A stretch of 64,000 bases of DNA from CAVRUD01 sp963849635 (GTDB lineage: Bacteria > Chloroflexota > Chloroflexia > Thermomicrobiales > UBA6265): assembly GCA_963849635.1 (NCBI GenBank), contig CAWKIA010000004.1:1-64000 (forward strand), written 5' to 3'. Below are positions 47,354 to 56,247 of this stretch, in pieces. The notes under the pieces were generated by a model. That model ran no database searches. It was not told the DNA's origin and was given only the letters and a program-made list of their open reading frames with translations. The stretch's first letter is position 1. Each line of letters opens with the position of its first letter. The position numbers and the translations under genes were made by a program.

Positions 47354-48439
47354 ATGCGACCACTCTGGGCCATGATCCGCGCCAATCTGAAGATGAGCGT
47401 CCGCAACCGGACGGCCCTCTTCTGGAACCTCGCCTTCCCCGCCATCTTTATCCTGATCTTCGGGGCGGTCTTCGGCAACGACGACGGCGTCAGCTTCGAT
47501 GTCGGCATTGCCGGCGACCCGTCTTCCCTCCACGATGGCGTAGTCGCGGCGATGCTCTCAGCAGACGACTCGTTCTCGGTCGATGAGGGAACAGAAGCCG
47601 ACGAGCTCGATGCGCTTGAGGACGGCGACCGGGACATCGTCCTCGTCTTCGGTCCATCGGACGCGAATGAGCAGCCGAGCGTCCGGATCTTCTACGACGA
47701 GACCGAGGGACCCAACGCCCAGATCGCGGTCAGCGTCGCCCGTCAGGTGATCTTGCAGGTCGCGGGAGGAGCCAGCGGCACGACCGACGGCCCGGTCGCG
47801 TTCGAGGAATTGAGCGTCACCTCCGACGACATCTCCTATATCGACTTCTTCATCCCCGGGATCCTGGCGATGAGCCTGATGAACTCGGGAGTGATCGGCC
47901 TCTCGACCTCATTCGTGATCTACCGGGAGCGGGGCATCCTGCGCCGGATCAAGGTCACGCCCTTCCCGATTACCAGCTTTGTCCTCGCCCGAGTCCTCTC
48001 CCAGGTGCTGGTCGCCATTGCCCAATCGGTGATCCTGGTCGCGCTGGCTTGGCTCGTCTTCGGGCTGGACATCCGCGGCAACCTGCTCCTGATCCTCGGG
48101 GTGATCACCCTCGGCTCGCTGGCGTTCCTGGCCATCGGGTTCGCGATCTCCGGGTTCGCCCGTAACGCCGAGACGGCGGCCAGCTATGCCAACCTGATCA
48201 CCTTCCCGATGCTCTTTCTCTCCGGGGTCTTCTTCCCGGTCGACAGCGCGCCAAGCTGGCTCCAGCCGATCACCAAGGTGCTGCCACTCTCCTACCTGGT
48301 CGACGGCCTGCGCCAGCCGATGACGTACGGCCGCGGAATCGACGCGATCTGGATCGATCTGCTGGTCCTCGTCGCCACCTTCGTCGTCGCAATGGCCTTC
48401 GCGATCCGCTTCTTCCGCTGGGATGAGAAGGCCACCTAA
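47354..48439 (+). CDS. ABC-2 type exporter permease
   Basis: 361 residues, intact. One N-terminal membrane segment (FWNLAFPAIFILIFGAVFG) is followed by a long extracytoplasmic domain (residues about 38-170, acidic) and five further membrane segments. The ABC2_membrane core shows IDFFIPGILAMSLMNSGVIGLSTSFVIYRERGILRRIKVTPFP and the ending LITFPMLFLSGVFFPVDSAPSWLQPITKVLPLSYLVDGLR, typical of drug/lipid exporters of the DrrB/YhgE-like type. Together with the preceding ATPase it forms a complete efflux system; substrate unknown. Confidence 0.92.
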   Translation: MRPLWAMIRANLKMSVRNRTALFWNLAFPAIFILIFGAVFGNDDGVSFDVGIAGDPSSLHDGVVAAMLSADDSFSVDEGTEADELDALEDGDRDIVLVFGPSDANEQPSVRIFYDETEGPNAQIAVSVARQVILQVAGGASGTTDGPVAFEELSVTSDDISYIDFFIPGILAMSLMNSGVIGLSTSFVIYRERGILRRIKVTPFPITSFVLARVLSQVLVAIAQSVILVALAWLVFGLDIRGNLLLILGVITLGSLAFLAIGFAISGFARNAETAASYANLITFPMLFLSGVFFPVDSAPSWLQPITKVLPLSYLVDGLRQPMTYGRGIDAIWIDLLVLVATFVVAMAFAIRFFRWDEKAT

Positions 48440-48613
48440 CTCCGGCGAGGACGTGAGGGATGCCACCCAAACTGGCCCATCACAGATGAGGGTGTAGCGG
48501 TCGGCGGCGCGTTCAACAGCGACAGGCAACCGGCAGGATGCCGGTTGCGCGCCGCGTCGCCGGGGCCTGCTAGCATTCCGGTGATCGTAATCTATCGGCA
48601 GGAGGTGAGACCC

Positions 48614-48673
48614 ATGAACGCAGTATCCGCAGTGGGTGCTCCCTTGCAGTCCACGATCGCGCGACTGAGGTAG
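48614..48673 (+). CDS. Short leader ORF upstream of the patatin gene
   Basis: A 19-residue ORF, MNAVSAVGAPLQSTIARLR, has a perfect GGAGGTGA ribosome site at 48601-48608. Downstream, AGTCGCCT (48672-48679) pairs with AGGCGACT (48707-48714) just before the ATG at 48718. A competing stem pairs GGGTGCTCCC (48633-48642, inside the ORF) with GGGAGCGCCC (48680-48689). The set-up resembles a translation-controlled attenuator. The peptide shows no run of one amino acid. It also shares the word PLQS with the next frame (MNTPPSSPLQSL), so it might be a small duplication. Confidence 0.4.
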   Translation: MNAVSAVGAPLQSTIARLR

Positions 48674-48842
48674 TCGCCTGGGAGCGCCCGACAGGCAATT
48701 CGCGAAAGGCGACTCCCATGAACACACCACCATCTTCACCTCTGCAGTCACTTCGACGGCGGCCTCCGACCGGCCGAGGTCCGACCAGGATCAGCCCCAG
48801 ATCGACGCCACAAGGCGGGCGCGCGCCGAGGGCGAACGAGCG

Positions 48843-49709
48843 TTGGTCCTCGGCGGTGGCGGATCGACAGGCAATGCGTGGTTGATCGGCGTCATCGCCG
48901 GCCTGTTTGATGCCGGAGTGGATCTGACCGAGGCCGATCTGATCATCGGGACGTCGGCTGGATCGACGGCCGCAGCGCAGATCACTGGCACGACCGCGAC
49001 CGAACTGCTTGCGGCCATCCTTGTCGCTGCGCCCCAGCCACGGACTGGTCCGGTCGGATCCGGCGGTGGACACGTTCCCATTAGGCCGGTGTCCGACCAT
49101 CTGGAGAGGACGAGTCGAATCATCGGTGCCGCTGAGGACGCGGCCGACATGCGCCGCAGAATGGGTGCGGCGGCGATCGAGATGGATGCGGCGTCGGACG
49201 GTTCCGGGCAAGCGCGGTGGCGCGCTACCGTTGCCGCTCGGCTGCCCCGCCAGCACTGGCCGGAACGAACGATGCTCATCACGGCGGTCGATGCCCATAC
49301 CGGTGAACCGGTCGTGTTCGACCGCTACAGCGGGGTCGACTTGGTGGACGCCGTGGCCGCCAGCTGTGCCAGTGGCGTCGCCTACAGGATCGGCGGCAAC
49401 CGATACATCGACGGCGGCTACCGACGCAACGAGAACGCGGATCTGGCAACCGGATTCGAGCGGGTGCTAGTGCTGTCACCATTCGGCGGCAGGTCGCGGC
49501 ACCCGCGGGAGTGGGGCATGCAGCTTGCCGCGCAGGTCGACGAACTCCGCGCAGGCGGCAGCAGAGTCGAGACGATCTTCCCGGACAGCAACTCCGAGCA
49601 TATGTTCGGCGCCAATGCAATGGATATGTCGCTGCGTCCGCCCGCCGCGCAAGCTGGTTACGACCAGGGCAGAGCCCTTGCCGAGCGGCTCACCGAGCTC
49701 TGGCGCTGA
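48843..49709 (+). CDS. Patatin-like phospholipase
   Basis: Lipid acyl hydrolase, about 288 residues. The oxyanion segment LVLGGGGSTGNAWLIGVIAGL, the Ser nucleophile in GTSAGS (near residue 40) and the Asp in YIDGGYRRNENADL (near residue 195) complete the patatin catalytic dyad. The start is uncertain: TTG 48843 begins directly at the core, whereas ATG 48718 lies in another frame and would need a one-base change to join it; upstream codons in the core frame (TARRARAEGERA) also look plausible as coding. It has no signal peptide or membrane segment. The leader ORF upstream suggests regulated translation. Confidence 0.85.
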   Translation: MVLGGGGSTGNAWLIGVIAGLFDAGVDLTEADLIIGTSAGSTAAAQITGTTATELLAAILVAAPQPRTGPVGSGGGHVPIRPVSDHLERTSRIIGAAEDAADMRRRMGAAAIEMDAASDGSGQARWRATVAARLPRQHWPERTMLITAVDAHTGEPVVFDRYSGVDLVDAVAASCASGVAYRIGGNRYIDGGYRRNENADLATGFERVLVLSPFGGRSRHPREWGMQLAAQVDELRAGGSRVETIFPDSNSEHMFGANAMDMSLRPPAAQAGYDQGRALAERLTELWR

Positions 49710-49751
49710 CGCCCACGGACCAGTCGACTCGGTAGACGCGACGTCCTTCCG

Positions 49752-50600
49752 CTACACCGCGGGCGATGCCATCGGCGTGGCGGCTGGCGATGCCCCATCG
49801 ACGACGACCGGCGATGCCGGAATGTCGGTTGGTGACGGTGTCGCGGTCGGCTTCTCGGCATCGGGGGTCGCGGGCACGACCGGGGTTTCGGTGATCGGCG
49901 CCGTCGGGGTTGGCACCGGAGTCTCCGTCGCCAGGATACCCTCCGGGATGCTGCTTTTCTCATTGGTGTCGATCTCGATCCGCCGCTGGCCGGTGTGGTC
50001 GTTGTACCAATCGGCCGCCCCGAGGACGGTGTACATGTCGATCTCCCCGGCGGGCCCCTGCGGCACCAGATTCCGGCAGTTCCCATCCGCCAGGTTCAGG
50101 CGCATGAGTGCCGGTAGGACGATATCGTTGTCGATGTCGTCATCATCCGTCTGCGGATAGTCAATCGAGAGCTTGTCGACCTCGCCGTCCTTGATCAGAT
50201 CCACCGCCTCCAGCGGCGATGTGTCGGTGCAGATGGGGCCTTCGTTGCCATCATCGTCGTCGGCGGAGAACCAGATGATCGCCAGTAGGATCAGGAGGAC
50301 GAAGATCCCTGCCGCCAGCACGCCGTAGACCGCGATCGGCCTGCCACTGAACCGCCGTCCAACCCGCGCCATGGCGCGATTGACCGGTGGAATGCGGCCG
50401 AGCGCCGGCGCGGCCGGTGGCGCCAGTCCTGGATCGGTCGGATCGTCTGGTTGGGCGTCGAGCGGCGGCTCCGGGCCAGCACCCGCGTCGTCCGGATCAC
50501 CGCCCAGATCGGACTCACCCGGCGGGTCCGCCTGCCCAGGCCGATCCGTGTCGTCAGCCTCGTCCAACTGATCCCCGCGGTCGTCCCGGTCCATCCCCAC
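49752..50600 (-). CDS. Hypothetical single-pass membrane protein with acidic N-terminus
   Basis: 282 residues, intact; ATG 50600. Residues 1-70 are acidic and Pro-rich (DRDDRGDQLDEADDTDRPGQAD). A membrane helix spans about 92-112 (IAVYGVLAAGIFVLLILLAIIWF). The outside part has SPLEAVDLIKDGEVDKLSIDYPQTDDDDIDNDIVLPALMRLNLADGN, a small folded domain of unknown type, then a Thr/Pro/Ala stalk (TETPVPTPTAPITETP). Topology is N-in. It is convergent with the patatin gene, the two stop codons being about 40 bases apart. I do not recognise the domain. Confidence 0.72.
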   Translation of the reverse strand: MGMDRDDRGDQLDEADDTDRPGQADPPGESDLGGDPDDAGAGPEPPLDAQPDDPTDPGLAPPAAPALGRIPPVNRAMARVGRRFSGRPIAVYGVLAAGIFVLLILLAIIWFSADDDDGNEGPICTDTSPLEAVDLIKDGEVDKLSIDYPQTDDDDIDNDIVLPALMRLNLADGNCRNLVPQGPAGEIDMYTVLGAADWYNDHTGQRRIEIDTNEKSSIPEGILATETPVPTPTAPITETPVVPATPDAEKPTATPSPTDIPASPVVVDGASPAATPMASPAV

Positions 50601-50654
50601 TCCTACCCGCCCAGCCGTACGCAGTCAGCGAGCACGAGTGTATACGAGGGTATC

Positions 50655-51093
50655 GGCGTTCGGCGTTCGGCGTTCGGCGTTCGGCGTTCGAGACAAGCCT
50701 CGCCCCCCACGCCGCGCCGTCATCCTGAGTAGTCCGACCAGCACAAAATGTCGGGTTTGCGGCGAACATAGCCGGGCAGATTTGGAGCGTCAATCTGACC
50801 CGACTCGCTCTCTCGTGACGCCAGCGCCGACATGACATTTTCGCCTAGTCGGACTACTGAGCTTGCGAAGGATCTTGGCCGTTTACGGCCTTTGCCGCCG
50901 ACCACGGCGCTACGTAGGGCGATGGGTGCCTCGGGTAAGCCAACGAGCACGAAGGCGCTCACGCGCCAAGATCCTTCGCAAGCTCAGGATGACGCCGGGG
51001 CGGGGCGGGGAGTGAGGGGGCATCTTCCGGACGCCGGACGTCGAACGCCGAACGCCGGACGCCGGACGCCGGACGCCGGACGCCGGACGCCTA
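50655..51093. repeat. Heptamer repeats in inverted pair, with nested palindromes
   Basis: Five or so GGCGTTC heptamers at 50655-50690 face CCGGACG/CCGAACG heptamers at 51030-51093. Between them, GTCATCCTGAG at 50719 faces CTCAGGATGAC at 50984, and CTGAGCTTGCGAAGGATCTT near 50860 has its exact reverse complement near 50967. The whole gene-free stretch 50601-51090 is therefore one nested inverted repeat. Confidence 0.7.
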
Positions 51094-51350
51094 CAGCGTA
51101 ATCACCTGGTCCGGCATGTTCCCCGACAGGGCGGCGTACAGGTCCGGGAAGCAGCCGACCTGCACCCCGCCACCGTTCCGGACGGCGCACAGTCCCCCGG
51201 CACCCCGGTGGCCAGGCCGCGCTCGATCGCGCACTGATCGCACAGCATGAGTAAGATGTTCTGCTCCGCCGCCACCTTCGCCAGCCGCTCCCCGATCGGG
51301 TCGCCGGTGCGCAGCACGTAGGTGTTGTCGTCGAAAAAGGAGTCAACACC
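51091..51350 (-). pseudogene. DsrE-family protein, 5'-truncated copy
   Basis: The frame reads FFDDNTYVLRTGDPIGERLAKVAAEQNILLMLCDQCAIERGLATGVPG and, after a one-base shift near 51165, CAPSGTVAGVQVGCFPDLYAALSGNMPDQVITL, ending at TAG 51091. The DsrE-type CxxC (CDQC) is intact. The N-terminal half found in the copy at 63297 (VKVAYIFSTSGHTASYKLGKMIL) is missing; sequence beyond about 51350 is unrelated. The gene end touches the heptamer repeats. Most likely a relic made by a rearrangement that used the repeats. Confidence 0.72.
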
Positions 51351-51834
51351 TTGCCCGAATCGATCCTGTCATCACCCTGACCTGGACCAGCGACGAGGCG
51401 TTGGCGCTCGCGGCGGACTGACGGCAAGAGTCACGATTCATCTCGGCGCTCCGGTTCGTAGGCCCGTGCCTGACCGGCGGGGACCTCAGCCATCGCCAAG
51501 CCGTGACTTGCATGTCGGCCTTGCCCACGCCCTGACCCTGCCATACGCCATTGAAACGACCCTTGGTTTGCCGACAGCGTCGAACAGCCAGCCGGCATGC
51601 TCGTCGGACCATATAAGTGGCCACGTATCCTACCGAGCCTGAACCATAGCTGCCTCAATTCGCGGCCGCCGGTTCCAGGTCCGCTCCGTGCCAAGCCGAG
51701 TTCGCGGAAGCGACGGGGGTCGCTCGCGCGATTGCGTCACGACCACGCCTGGGTGGTGGTCGCCGAGGCGCCAGAGCACCGCATGGATTCTTCCTGCGCT
51801 ACGAGCAAGGGTTCTCGCCGGACGCGAACGACCG
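51351..51834. other. Gene-free stretch containing dispersed repeat copy A
   Basis: No complete gene. At 51718-51780 lies the core TCGCTCGCGCGATTGCGTCA and onward, encoding SLARLRHDHAWVVVAEAPE in one frame. Related copies are at 56500, 58049 and 63022. The second half of the repeat seen in the other copies is not recognisable here. Confidence 0.6.
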
Positions 51835-52761
51835 TCACCCGGCGGTCGGCAGCGGCCAGGTCTTGCGCCGCCGGCGGTAGGAGACGTTGACGTAGCAGCC
51901 GAAGAGCATCACGTGGGCCAGCGCCGCGAACCAGGCCAGCAGCAGCGTCAGCAGCCCGAACGCCGCCCCGTAGCGGTTCACCCCGCCGGTGAGGCGCAGG
52001 TACACCGGAAAGGCCTGCCCCAGCGCCAGGAAGAGCCCGCCCGCCACCAGCGCCCCCGGCCAGACGTCCGGGATCCGTTGCCCGGCGTTGGGCGTCACGC
52101 GGTAGATCAGCAGGAACGCCCCGGCGACCGCGACAAACGCGATGGTGTAGCTGAGCACCCGAGCTCCCGTCTCCGCTAGCGCCCAGGTTCGGAAGTAGGG
52201 ACCGGGGTCGCGCCCGAGGAAGAGCGTGGGCAGCGTGGCGGCGGTGGCGACGGCGGCGAAGAGGATCACGAATGCCAGCAACACCGCCACCCCGCGTTGG
52301 CGGGTGGCGACGAAGTTACCGTCGGGGACGCCGTAGACCTGATTGAAGCAGTGGTTGAGCGCCCCGGTGAAGCCGCTGCCGATCCAGAGGAAGCCCACCA
52401 GGCTGGCGGCGAAGAACCAGCCGGTGTGGCCTTTGGCGGCGAGGGCGGCCTCCAGGGCCTGGCGGGCGTCGGCGCTGGGCAGCGCCCAGAAGACGGAGCG
52501 GACGAAGGTTTCCATGACGGCATCGCGGCGCAGGAGCAGGCCCGAGACGGAGACGAGGAGCAGGGTGGTGGGGACCAGGGCGACGAGGGCGTTGTAGGCC
52601 AGGATGGCCGAGAGGTGGCCGGCCCCGGCCTCGCGGAAGCCGCGCACCGGCCAGAAGGCGAGCAGGGCGCGGTAGCTGCGGGCCGCGCCGGTGCGGCCGA
52701 GGGCGCCGAGGGGGGCGTCGGGGCGAAAACGGCGGGGACGGAACGACCGGCTGGCCGACAT
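51835..52761 (-). CDS. YihY/BrkB-family membrane protein
   Basis: 308 residues, intact. ATG 52761 follows CAGGAG nine bases upstream. Six membrane segments in the YihY pattern: FREAGAGHLSAILAYNALVALVPTTLLLVSVSGLLL near the start, GHTGWFFAASLVGFLWIGSGFTGALNHCFNQVYGV, then VAVLLAFVILFAAVATAATLP, LSYTIAFVAVAGAFLLIYRVTPN, WPGALVAGGLFLALGQAFPVYL and FGLLTLLLAWFAALAHVMLFGCYVN. The Ala-Ile-Leu-Ala-Tyr-Asn motif of the first helix and YRVTPN of the fourth are family signatures. Members were once mislabelled ribonuclease BN; the actual role, perhaps transport, is unknown. Confidence 0.9.
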   Translation of the reverse strand: MSASRSFRPRRFRPDAPLGALGRTGAARSYRALLAFWPVRGFREAGAGHLSAILAYNALVALVPTTLLLVSVSGLLLRRDAVMETFVRSVFWALPSADARQALEAALAAKGHTGWFFAASLVGFLWIGSGFTGALNHCFNQVYGVPDGNFVATRQRGVAVLLAFVILFAAVATAATLPTLFLGRDPGPYFRTWALAETGARVLSYTIAFVAVAGAFLLIYRVTPNAGQRIPDVWPGALVAGGLFLALGQAFPVYLRLTGGVNRYGAAFGLLTLLLAWFAALAHVMLFGCYVNVSYRRRRKTWPLPTAG

Positions 52762-53119
52762 CGGCGGCTCCTGCGCGAGTAGGGGGTGAGATGGGCTGTG
52801 CGCGTGTGGGGCGAGTGTACGCCCCAATCGTATGGGGCCGCAAAGCGCCGCGTCGCCCTCCGTGCGAGAACCCGGTGGGGCATTTCCCGGCGCCCCGGGT
52901 CGCGCTCGCGGTGCCCCGGACCGACCGACGCCGTTCCCGGCGCTACGGGTGTCGCGACGACCGGTCTCGCCGGGTGCTAGACTCGCCTCCACGACCCCAC
53001 CTCCCCAAGCCCGTCCGCAGCCCCCGAGCCGGTCCACCTCTCCGACCGGCTCGTGGTTCCGTCCTGGCGGGGCGCGTGGGGACGGACGGCGTTTCGACCC
53101 CGATCACCGAGGAGCCCCC
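52762..53119. other. Divergent intergenic region
   Basis: Lies between the BrkB gene and the pentapeptide-repeat gene, which diverge, so both promoters should be here. GAGGAG at 53109-53114 is the ribosome site of the latter. No clear -35/-10 pair or repeat stands out. Confidence 0.4.
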
Positions 53120-53516
53120 ATGCCCCGCACCGACCTCGCCGGCAAGAACCTAAGCCGCGCCAACCTGAGCGGCGCGGACCTCCACCAGGCCGACCTGCGC
53201 GACGCGATCCTCCGGGATGCGTACCTGCGCCAGACCGACCTCTCCGGGGCCGACCTCACGGGCGCGGACCTGCGCGGGTCCCACCTGGAGGGCGCGAACG
53301 TGGCCGGGTCCACCCTCGACGGCGCCGACCTGCGGGGCGCCAACCTCACCGGGGTGGACGTGGCCGCCGCCGCGTCGCTGGCGGGCGCCAACCTCGACGG
53401 CGCCGCCGGCGTGCCCGATGAGGAGTCCGCGATTGGCGCTCGGCATCGACCAGCACGATCTGGACGCGGGCGGGGCCGCGACGGACACCGCCCGGACCTA
53501 CCACGGCCGAGACTGA
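53120..53516 (+). CDS. Pentapeptide-repeat protein
   Basis: About 131 residues; ATG 53120 after GAGGAG. From residue 5 to about 95 it is an unbroken run of A(D/N)LxX pentapeptides (ANLSGADLHQADLRDAILRDAYLRQTDLSGADLTGADLRG), about 18 repeats, forming a right-handed quadrilateral beta-helix. A frame change near 53425 leads to the ending LALGIDQHDLDAGGAATDTARTYHGRD with TGA 53514-53516; without it the frame runs far into noise. No signal peptide. Proteins of this form can mimic DNA, as in gyrase-protecting Qnr/MfpA, but they are longer; the role here is unknown. Confidence 0.8.
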
Positions 53517-54011
53517 CGCCCCTCGCCGACGGGTTGCAGAGGCGCCCTAGCCCCGCTCCCCTCCTCCGGCCGGTCGGAACGCCGGTGGGGGAGACGCTCA
53601 CTGAATCGTACGCCTTGGCTCCACGACGAGCAGGGATACCCTCTCCCGTGAACGTGGACGACCGATACGCGCGCCGAAACAGCCCCATCAGCCAGAGCCC
53701 CTCGCCTCAAGGCCGTCATCCCCACCACCGGCAACCCCATCGCCTTCGCCGACGGCGAGGACGAGGCCGGAACGCCGGTCCTCACCCCGTGCCACGGGTG
53801 AGGAGATTGCCCGCCTGTTGCGGCTTCTTGGAACGGACCCGCGACTCGTCTTCGTTGATTCCCCTCCGTTCAACCGAACCCGCACGGGTCCTTCGGCTCC
53901 CGACATCACTCCGTCGATCCCACGGGGTATTGCGGGATCTCGGTCAGGTCGCTACGCTCATCGCATCGGGCAACCCAGAACGTTTGGCTATTTCGCAAGG
54001 AGACGACGACG
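53517..54011. other. Gene-free stretch
   Basis: No frame here has a convincing start, length and family match. A plausible short remnant reads RLKAVIPTTGNPIAFADGEDEAGTPVLTPCHG around 53700-53800. AAGGAG at 53998-54003 belongs to the next gene. Confidence 0.4.
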
Positions 54012-54227
54012 ATGCGACGCAAGGTGGCCGTGGTCCTCTTGGCAGTGACGCTCTCCGGATCGGTGGCAGCTACCCAACCGGCGGAGGCCGGGGCAGGATG
54101 CACGGCATTCGGGCAGAACATCGCCTTCCTCGGGCAACTGCTTGGCCGCGACTTCGGCCGGACCGCCGCGTCGACTGCTCCACTGAACGACACGGTTGAA
54201 CAAGAGCAAGGCGCGCTTTGTAACTAG
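54012..54227 (+). CDS. Small secreted protein
   Basis: 71 residues. AAGGAG lies eight bases upstream of ATG 54012. A complete signal peptide, MRRKVAVVLLAVTLSGSVAATQPAEA, precedes a mature peptide of about 45 residues with two Cys (GCTAFGQNIAFLGQLLG and ALCN at the very end), which could form one disulfide. No family recognised. Start, ribosome site and signal peptide together make it credible despite its size. Confidence 0.7.
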   Translation: MRRKVAVVLLAVTLSGSVAATQPAEAGAGCTAFGQNIAFLGQLLGRDFGRTAASTAPLNDTVEQEQGALCN

Positions 54228-54356
54228 AAAAGAATGCACACGTCGGGGGTCGGGGCTGGATGGCTCCAGCCCTCCACGCTATGGCGCGTGCCAATACGCC
54301 GGGCGTCACCCGTCAGCGCGCCAAGCAGGGCGGCGCTGACGGACCCAGGGGAACGC

Positions 54357-54434
54357 TTATTTCTTGGGTGGCTGGTCACCGCCACCCCTGACCTTGGCCC
54401 ACCACTGCTTGAGCATCTCGGTGATTCGTGCCAT
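54357..54434 (-). CDS. 25-residue small ORF
   Basis: Encodes MARITEMLKQWWAKVRGGGD followed by QPPKK. GGAGG lies seven bases before the ATG at 54434, better than many genes here. The first 16 residues would form an amphipathic, positively charged helix with two Trp, then a Gly-rich and basic tail. A membrane-surface peptide or toxin-like small protein is possible; no partner is evident. The SnoaL-like gene starts about 530 bases upstream on the same strand and ends 120 bases before it. Confidence 0.45.
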   Translation of the reverse strand: MARITEMLKQWWAKVRGGGDQPPKK

Positions 54435-54556
54435 GTTCACGCCTCCGATGGCGAAACGGGGCCTGTCATCACTTCTTTCGCCGCAGGGCGTGGCGCGCCC
54501 CTCCGCGCCCTGGCCGCCGTCCACAGAGTGAGCCACTAATCGGGCTGGAGCCTGGG

Positions 54557-54965
54557 TTACGTCGGCAGTTCGAAGCCGACCGCCTCCGCGTTCGGCACCC
54601 CGATGGAGCCGTGGAAGTGGACCATCTTCCACATCCCCGTCCTCGCGGCGGTAGACCGCGCTCAGGCGCCAGGGGATCTCCCGGTCGGCGACGCGGAACC
54701 GCAGCCCCCGGTCGACCGCCCAGCCGACGTCCCCCTCCCGGTAGGCCAGCGGCTCGCCCGGGAGGACCGTAATCCCGGCCCCCTGCTGCGCGGCCAAGGC
54801 CCGGGTCAGGCCGGCCGCATCGGTCCACCACTCGTCGGGGTCGGTGCCGAGGAAGGCCAGCCCGGCCCGGCGCGAGGTGTGGCGCACGAGGAACGCCGCG
54901 TCCCCGGCGCCGACCGCCTCGGCGACGCGCTTCGTCAGGTCCCGCAGCTCCGGCGACGCGTCCAT
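54557..54965 (-). CDS. SnoaL/NTF2-like protein (one frameshift)
   Basis: About 135 residues. ATG 54965 follows GGAGG by five bases. It reads MDASPELRDLTKRVAEAVGAGDAAFLVRHTSRRAGLAFLGTDPDEWWTDAAGLTRAL, then LAYREGDVGWAVDRGLRFRVADREIPWRLSAVYRRED. A frame change near 54625 leads to MWKMVHFHGSIGVPNAEAVGFELPT and TAA. The layout, helix-helix then a curved sheet ending WKMVHFHxS, is that of SnoaL-like/DUF4440 proteins, many of which carry SVGVPN near the C-terminus. Function unknown; a small-molecule-binding role is usual. Confidence 0.75.
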
Positions 54966-55398
54966 CCGGTCCTCCCACCTTCCTCCGGCCCCACCCGCCC
55001 ACCGCCGCGCGCGGCGGCCGGTCCGTCCGCGGCGGGGCGGCGTCGGTCGGCACCATCCTACACCCGGCCCCCCCGGCGTCAAACCCGCCGCGACGGCGGG
55101 CAGGTCGGCCAGTGGCGTAGCGGCGTGGCGTTCAGCGTCCGCAGCTTCCGGGTGCCCGCGCCGTAGCTCCCCGCTCTGCGGCGTGCCGGCGTTCGGGCAC
55201 GCGGGCATGGTCCCGTGGTTCGGCAGCAGGGAGGGGACCGCCGCCCGGTCGTCGGGCCCGTCGGGAACCGGGATGGCCAATCGGCCTCGCCCCGATTGAG
55301 CGGTCGCTGCGGTATGCTCTCCGGGCGTTGCCTCGCACGTGACGCGATATCCGCGCCGAAGCTCGCTGCCCCGATGCCGCCCCGGAGGACCCGCAGCC
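54966..55398. other. Gene-free divergent region
   Basis: Separates the SnoaL-like gene (-) from the methyltransferase gene (+). Very G/C-rich; a GCCGCCGCGCGCGGCGGCC palindrome lies near 55000. CGGAGGA at 55383-55389 is the ribosome site of the next gene. Nothing else recognised. Confidence 0.4.
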
Positions 55399-56247
55399 AT
55401 GGATGCGCCCACCAGCCCGGATCACCCCGAGTACCCGCTCGCCCAAGCCCCGGCCGACATCCAGCGGCTGATCGCCCGCGTCTCGCGGCGCAACCCCAGC
55501 ACGCGCGCGCTCCTGCGCCAGGCCGGGATCGCCCCCGGGATGCGCGTGCTCGATGCCGGCAGCGGCGCGGGGGACGTGGCGATGATGGCGGCCGAGTTGG
55601 TCGGCCCCACCGGCGCCGTGCTCGGCATTGACCTCAGCCCGGACTCGCTGGAGGTGGCCCGGTCCCGGGCACGCGCCGCCGCGCTGAATCAAGTCGAGTT
55701 CCGGGTGGGAGACGCGCAAGCGGTCGCGGCTCTTGCCTTCGTCGACGAGTTCGACGCGGTCATCGGCCGGCTTGTCCTGATGTACACCCGCGACCCGGTG
55801 CAGGCGCTACGGGGGCTCGTCGGGGTCGCCCGGCCCGGTGCCGTGGTGGTCTTCCAGGAGATCGATTTCGCCGCCGTCGGGTGGGGGATGCACCCGGCCG
55901 GGCCGCTCTACCGGCGGGCGAACGGATGGATCCGCGACGCGTTCGGGCGGATGGGGGCCCACCCGGCCATGGGGTTCGAGCTGCACGCCACCTTCCGGGC
56001 CGCCGGGTTGCCGACCCCGGAGCTCCGGATGGACACGCTGGTCGGTGCCGGACCGGAGTGGTTCATGTACGAGACCACCGCCGGGGTGATCGCGAGCCTC
56101 CTGCCCAAGCTGGTCGAGCTCGGCATCGCCACGGCCGAGGAGGCCGGCGTTGAGACGCTGGCCGCTCGCCTCCGCGACGAAGCGGTCGCCCTCGAAGCGA
56201 CCACGTCGTCGCCACCGCTGATCGGCGCCTGGACCCGCAAACCGTAG
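55399..56247 (+). CDS. SAM-dependent methyltransferase, class I
   Basis: 282 residues, intact; ATG 55399 after GGAGGA. The SAM-binding motif I is MRVLDAGSGAGDVAMMAAELVG near residue 50, motif II/III GAVLGIDLSPDSLEVARSRA, then VEFRVGDAQAVA with the adenine-binding Asp-Ala, and FDAVIGRLVLMYTRDPVQALRGLVGVARPGAVVVFQEIDF. This is the UbiE/Methyltransf_25 type common in secondary metabolism and small-molecule modification. A C-terminal helical cap (LLPKLVELGIATAEEAGVETLAARLRDE) would shape the acceptor pocket. Acceptor unknown. Confidence 0.9.
   Translation: MDAPTSPDHPEYPLAQAPADIQRLIARVSRRNPSTRALLRQAGIAPGMRVLDAGSGAGDVAMMAAELVGPTGAVLGIDLSPDSLEVARSRARAAALNQVEFRVGDAQAVAALAFVDEFDAVIGRLVLMYTRDPVQALRGLVGVARPGAVVVFQEIDFAAVGWGMHPAGPLYRRANGWIRDAFGRMGAHPAMGFELHATFRAAGLPTPELRMDTLVGAGPEWFMYETTAGVIASLLPKLVELGIATAEEAGVETLAARLRDEAVALEATTSSPPLIGAWTRKP

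Noticed and set aside
50655..51093. Regular repeats considered as a CRISPR array
   Set aside because: Units are heptamers without spacers and occur in inverted pairs; no cas gene is near.
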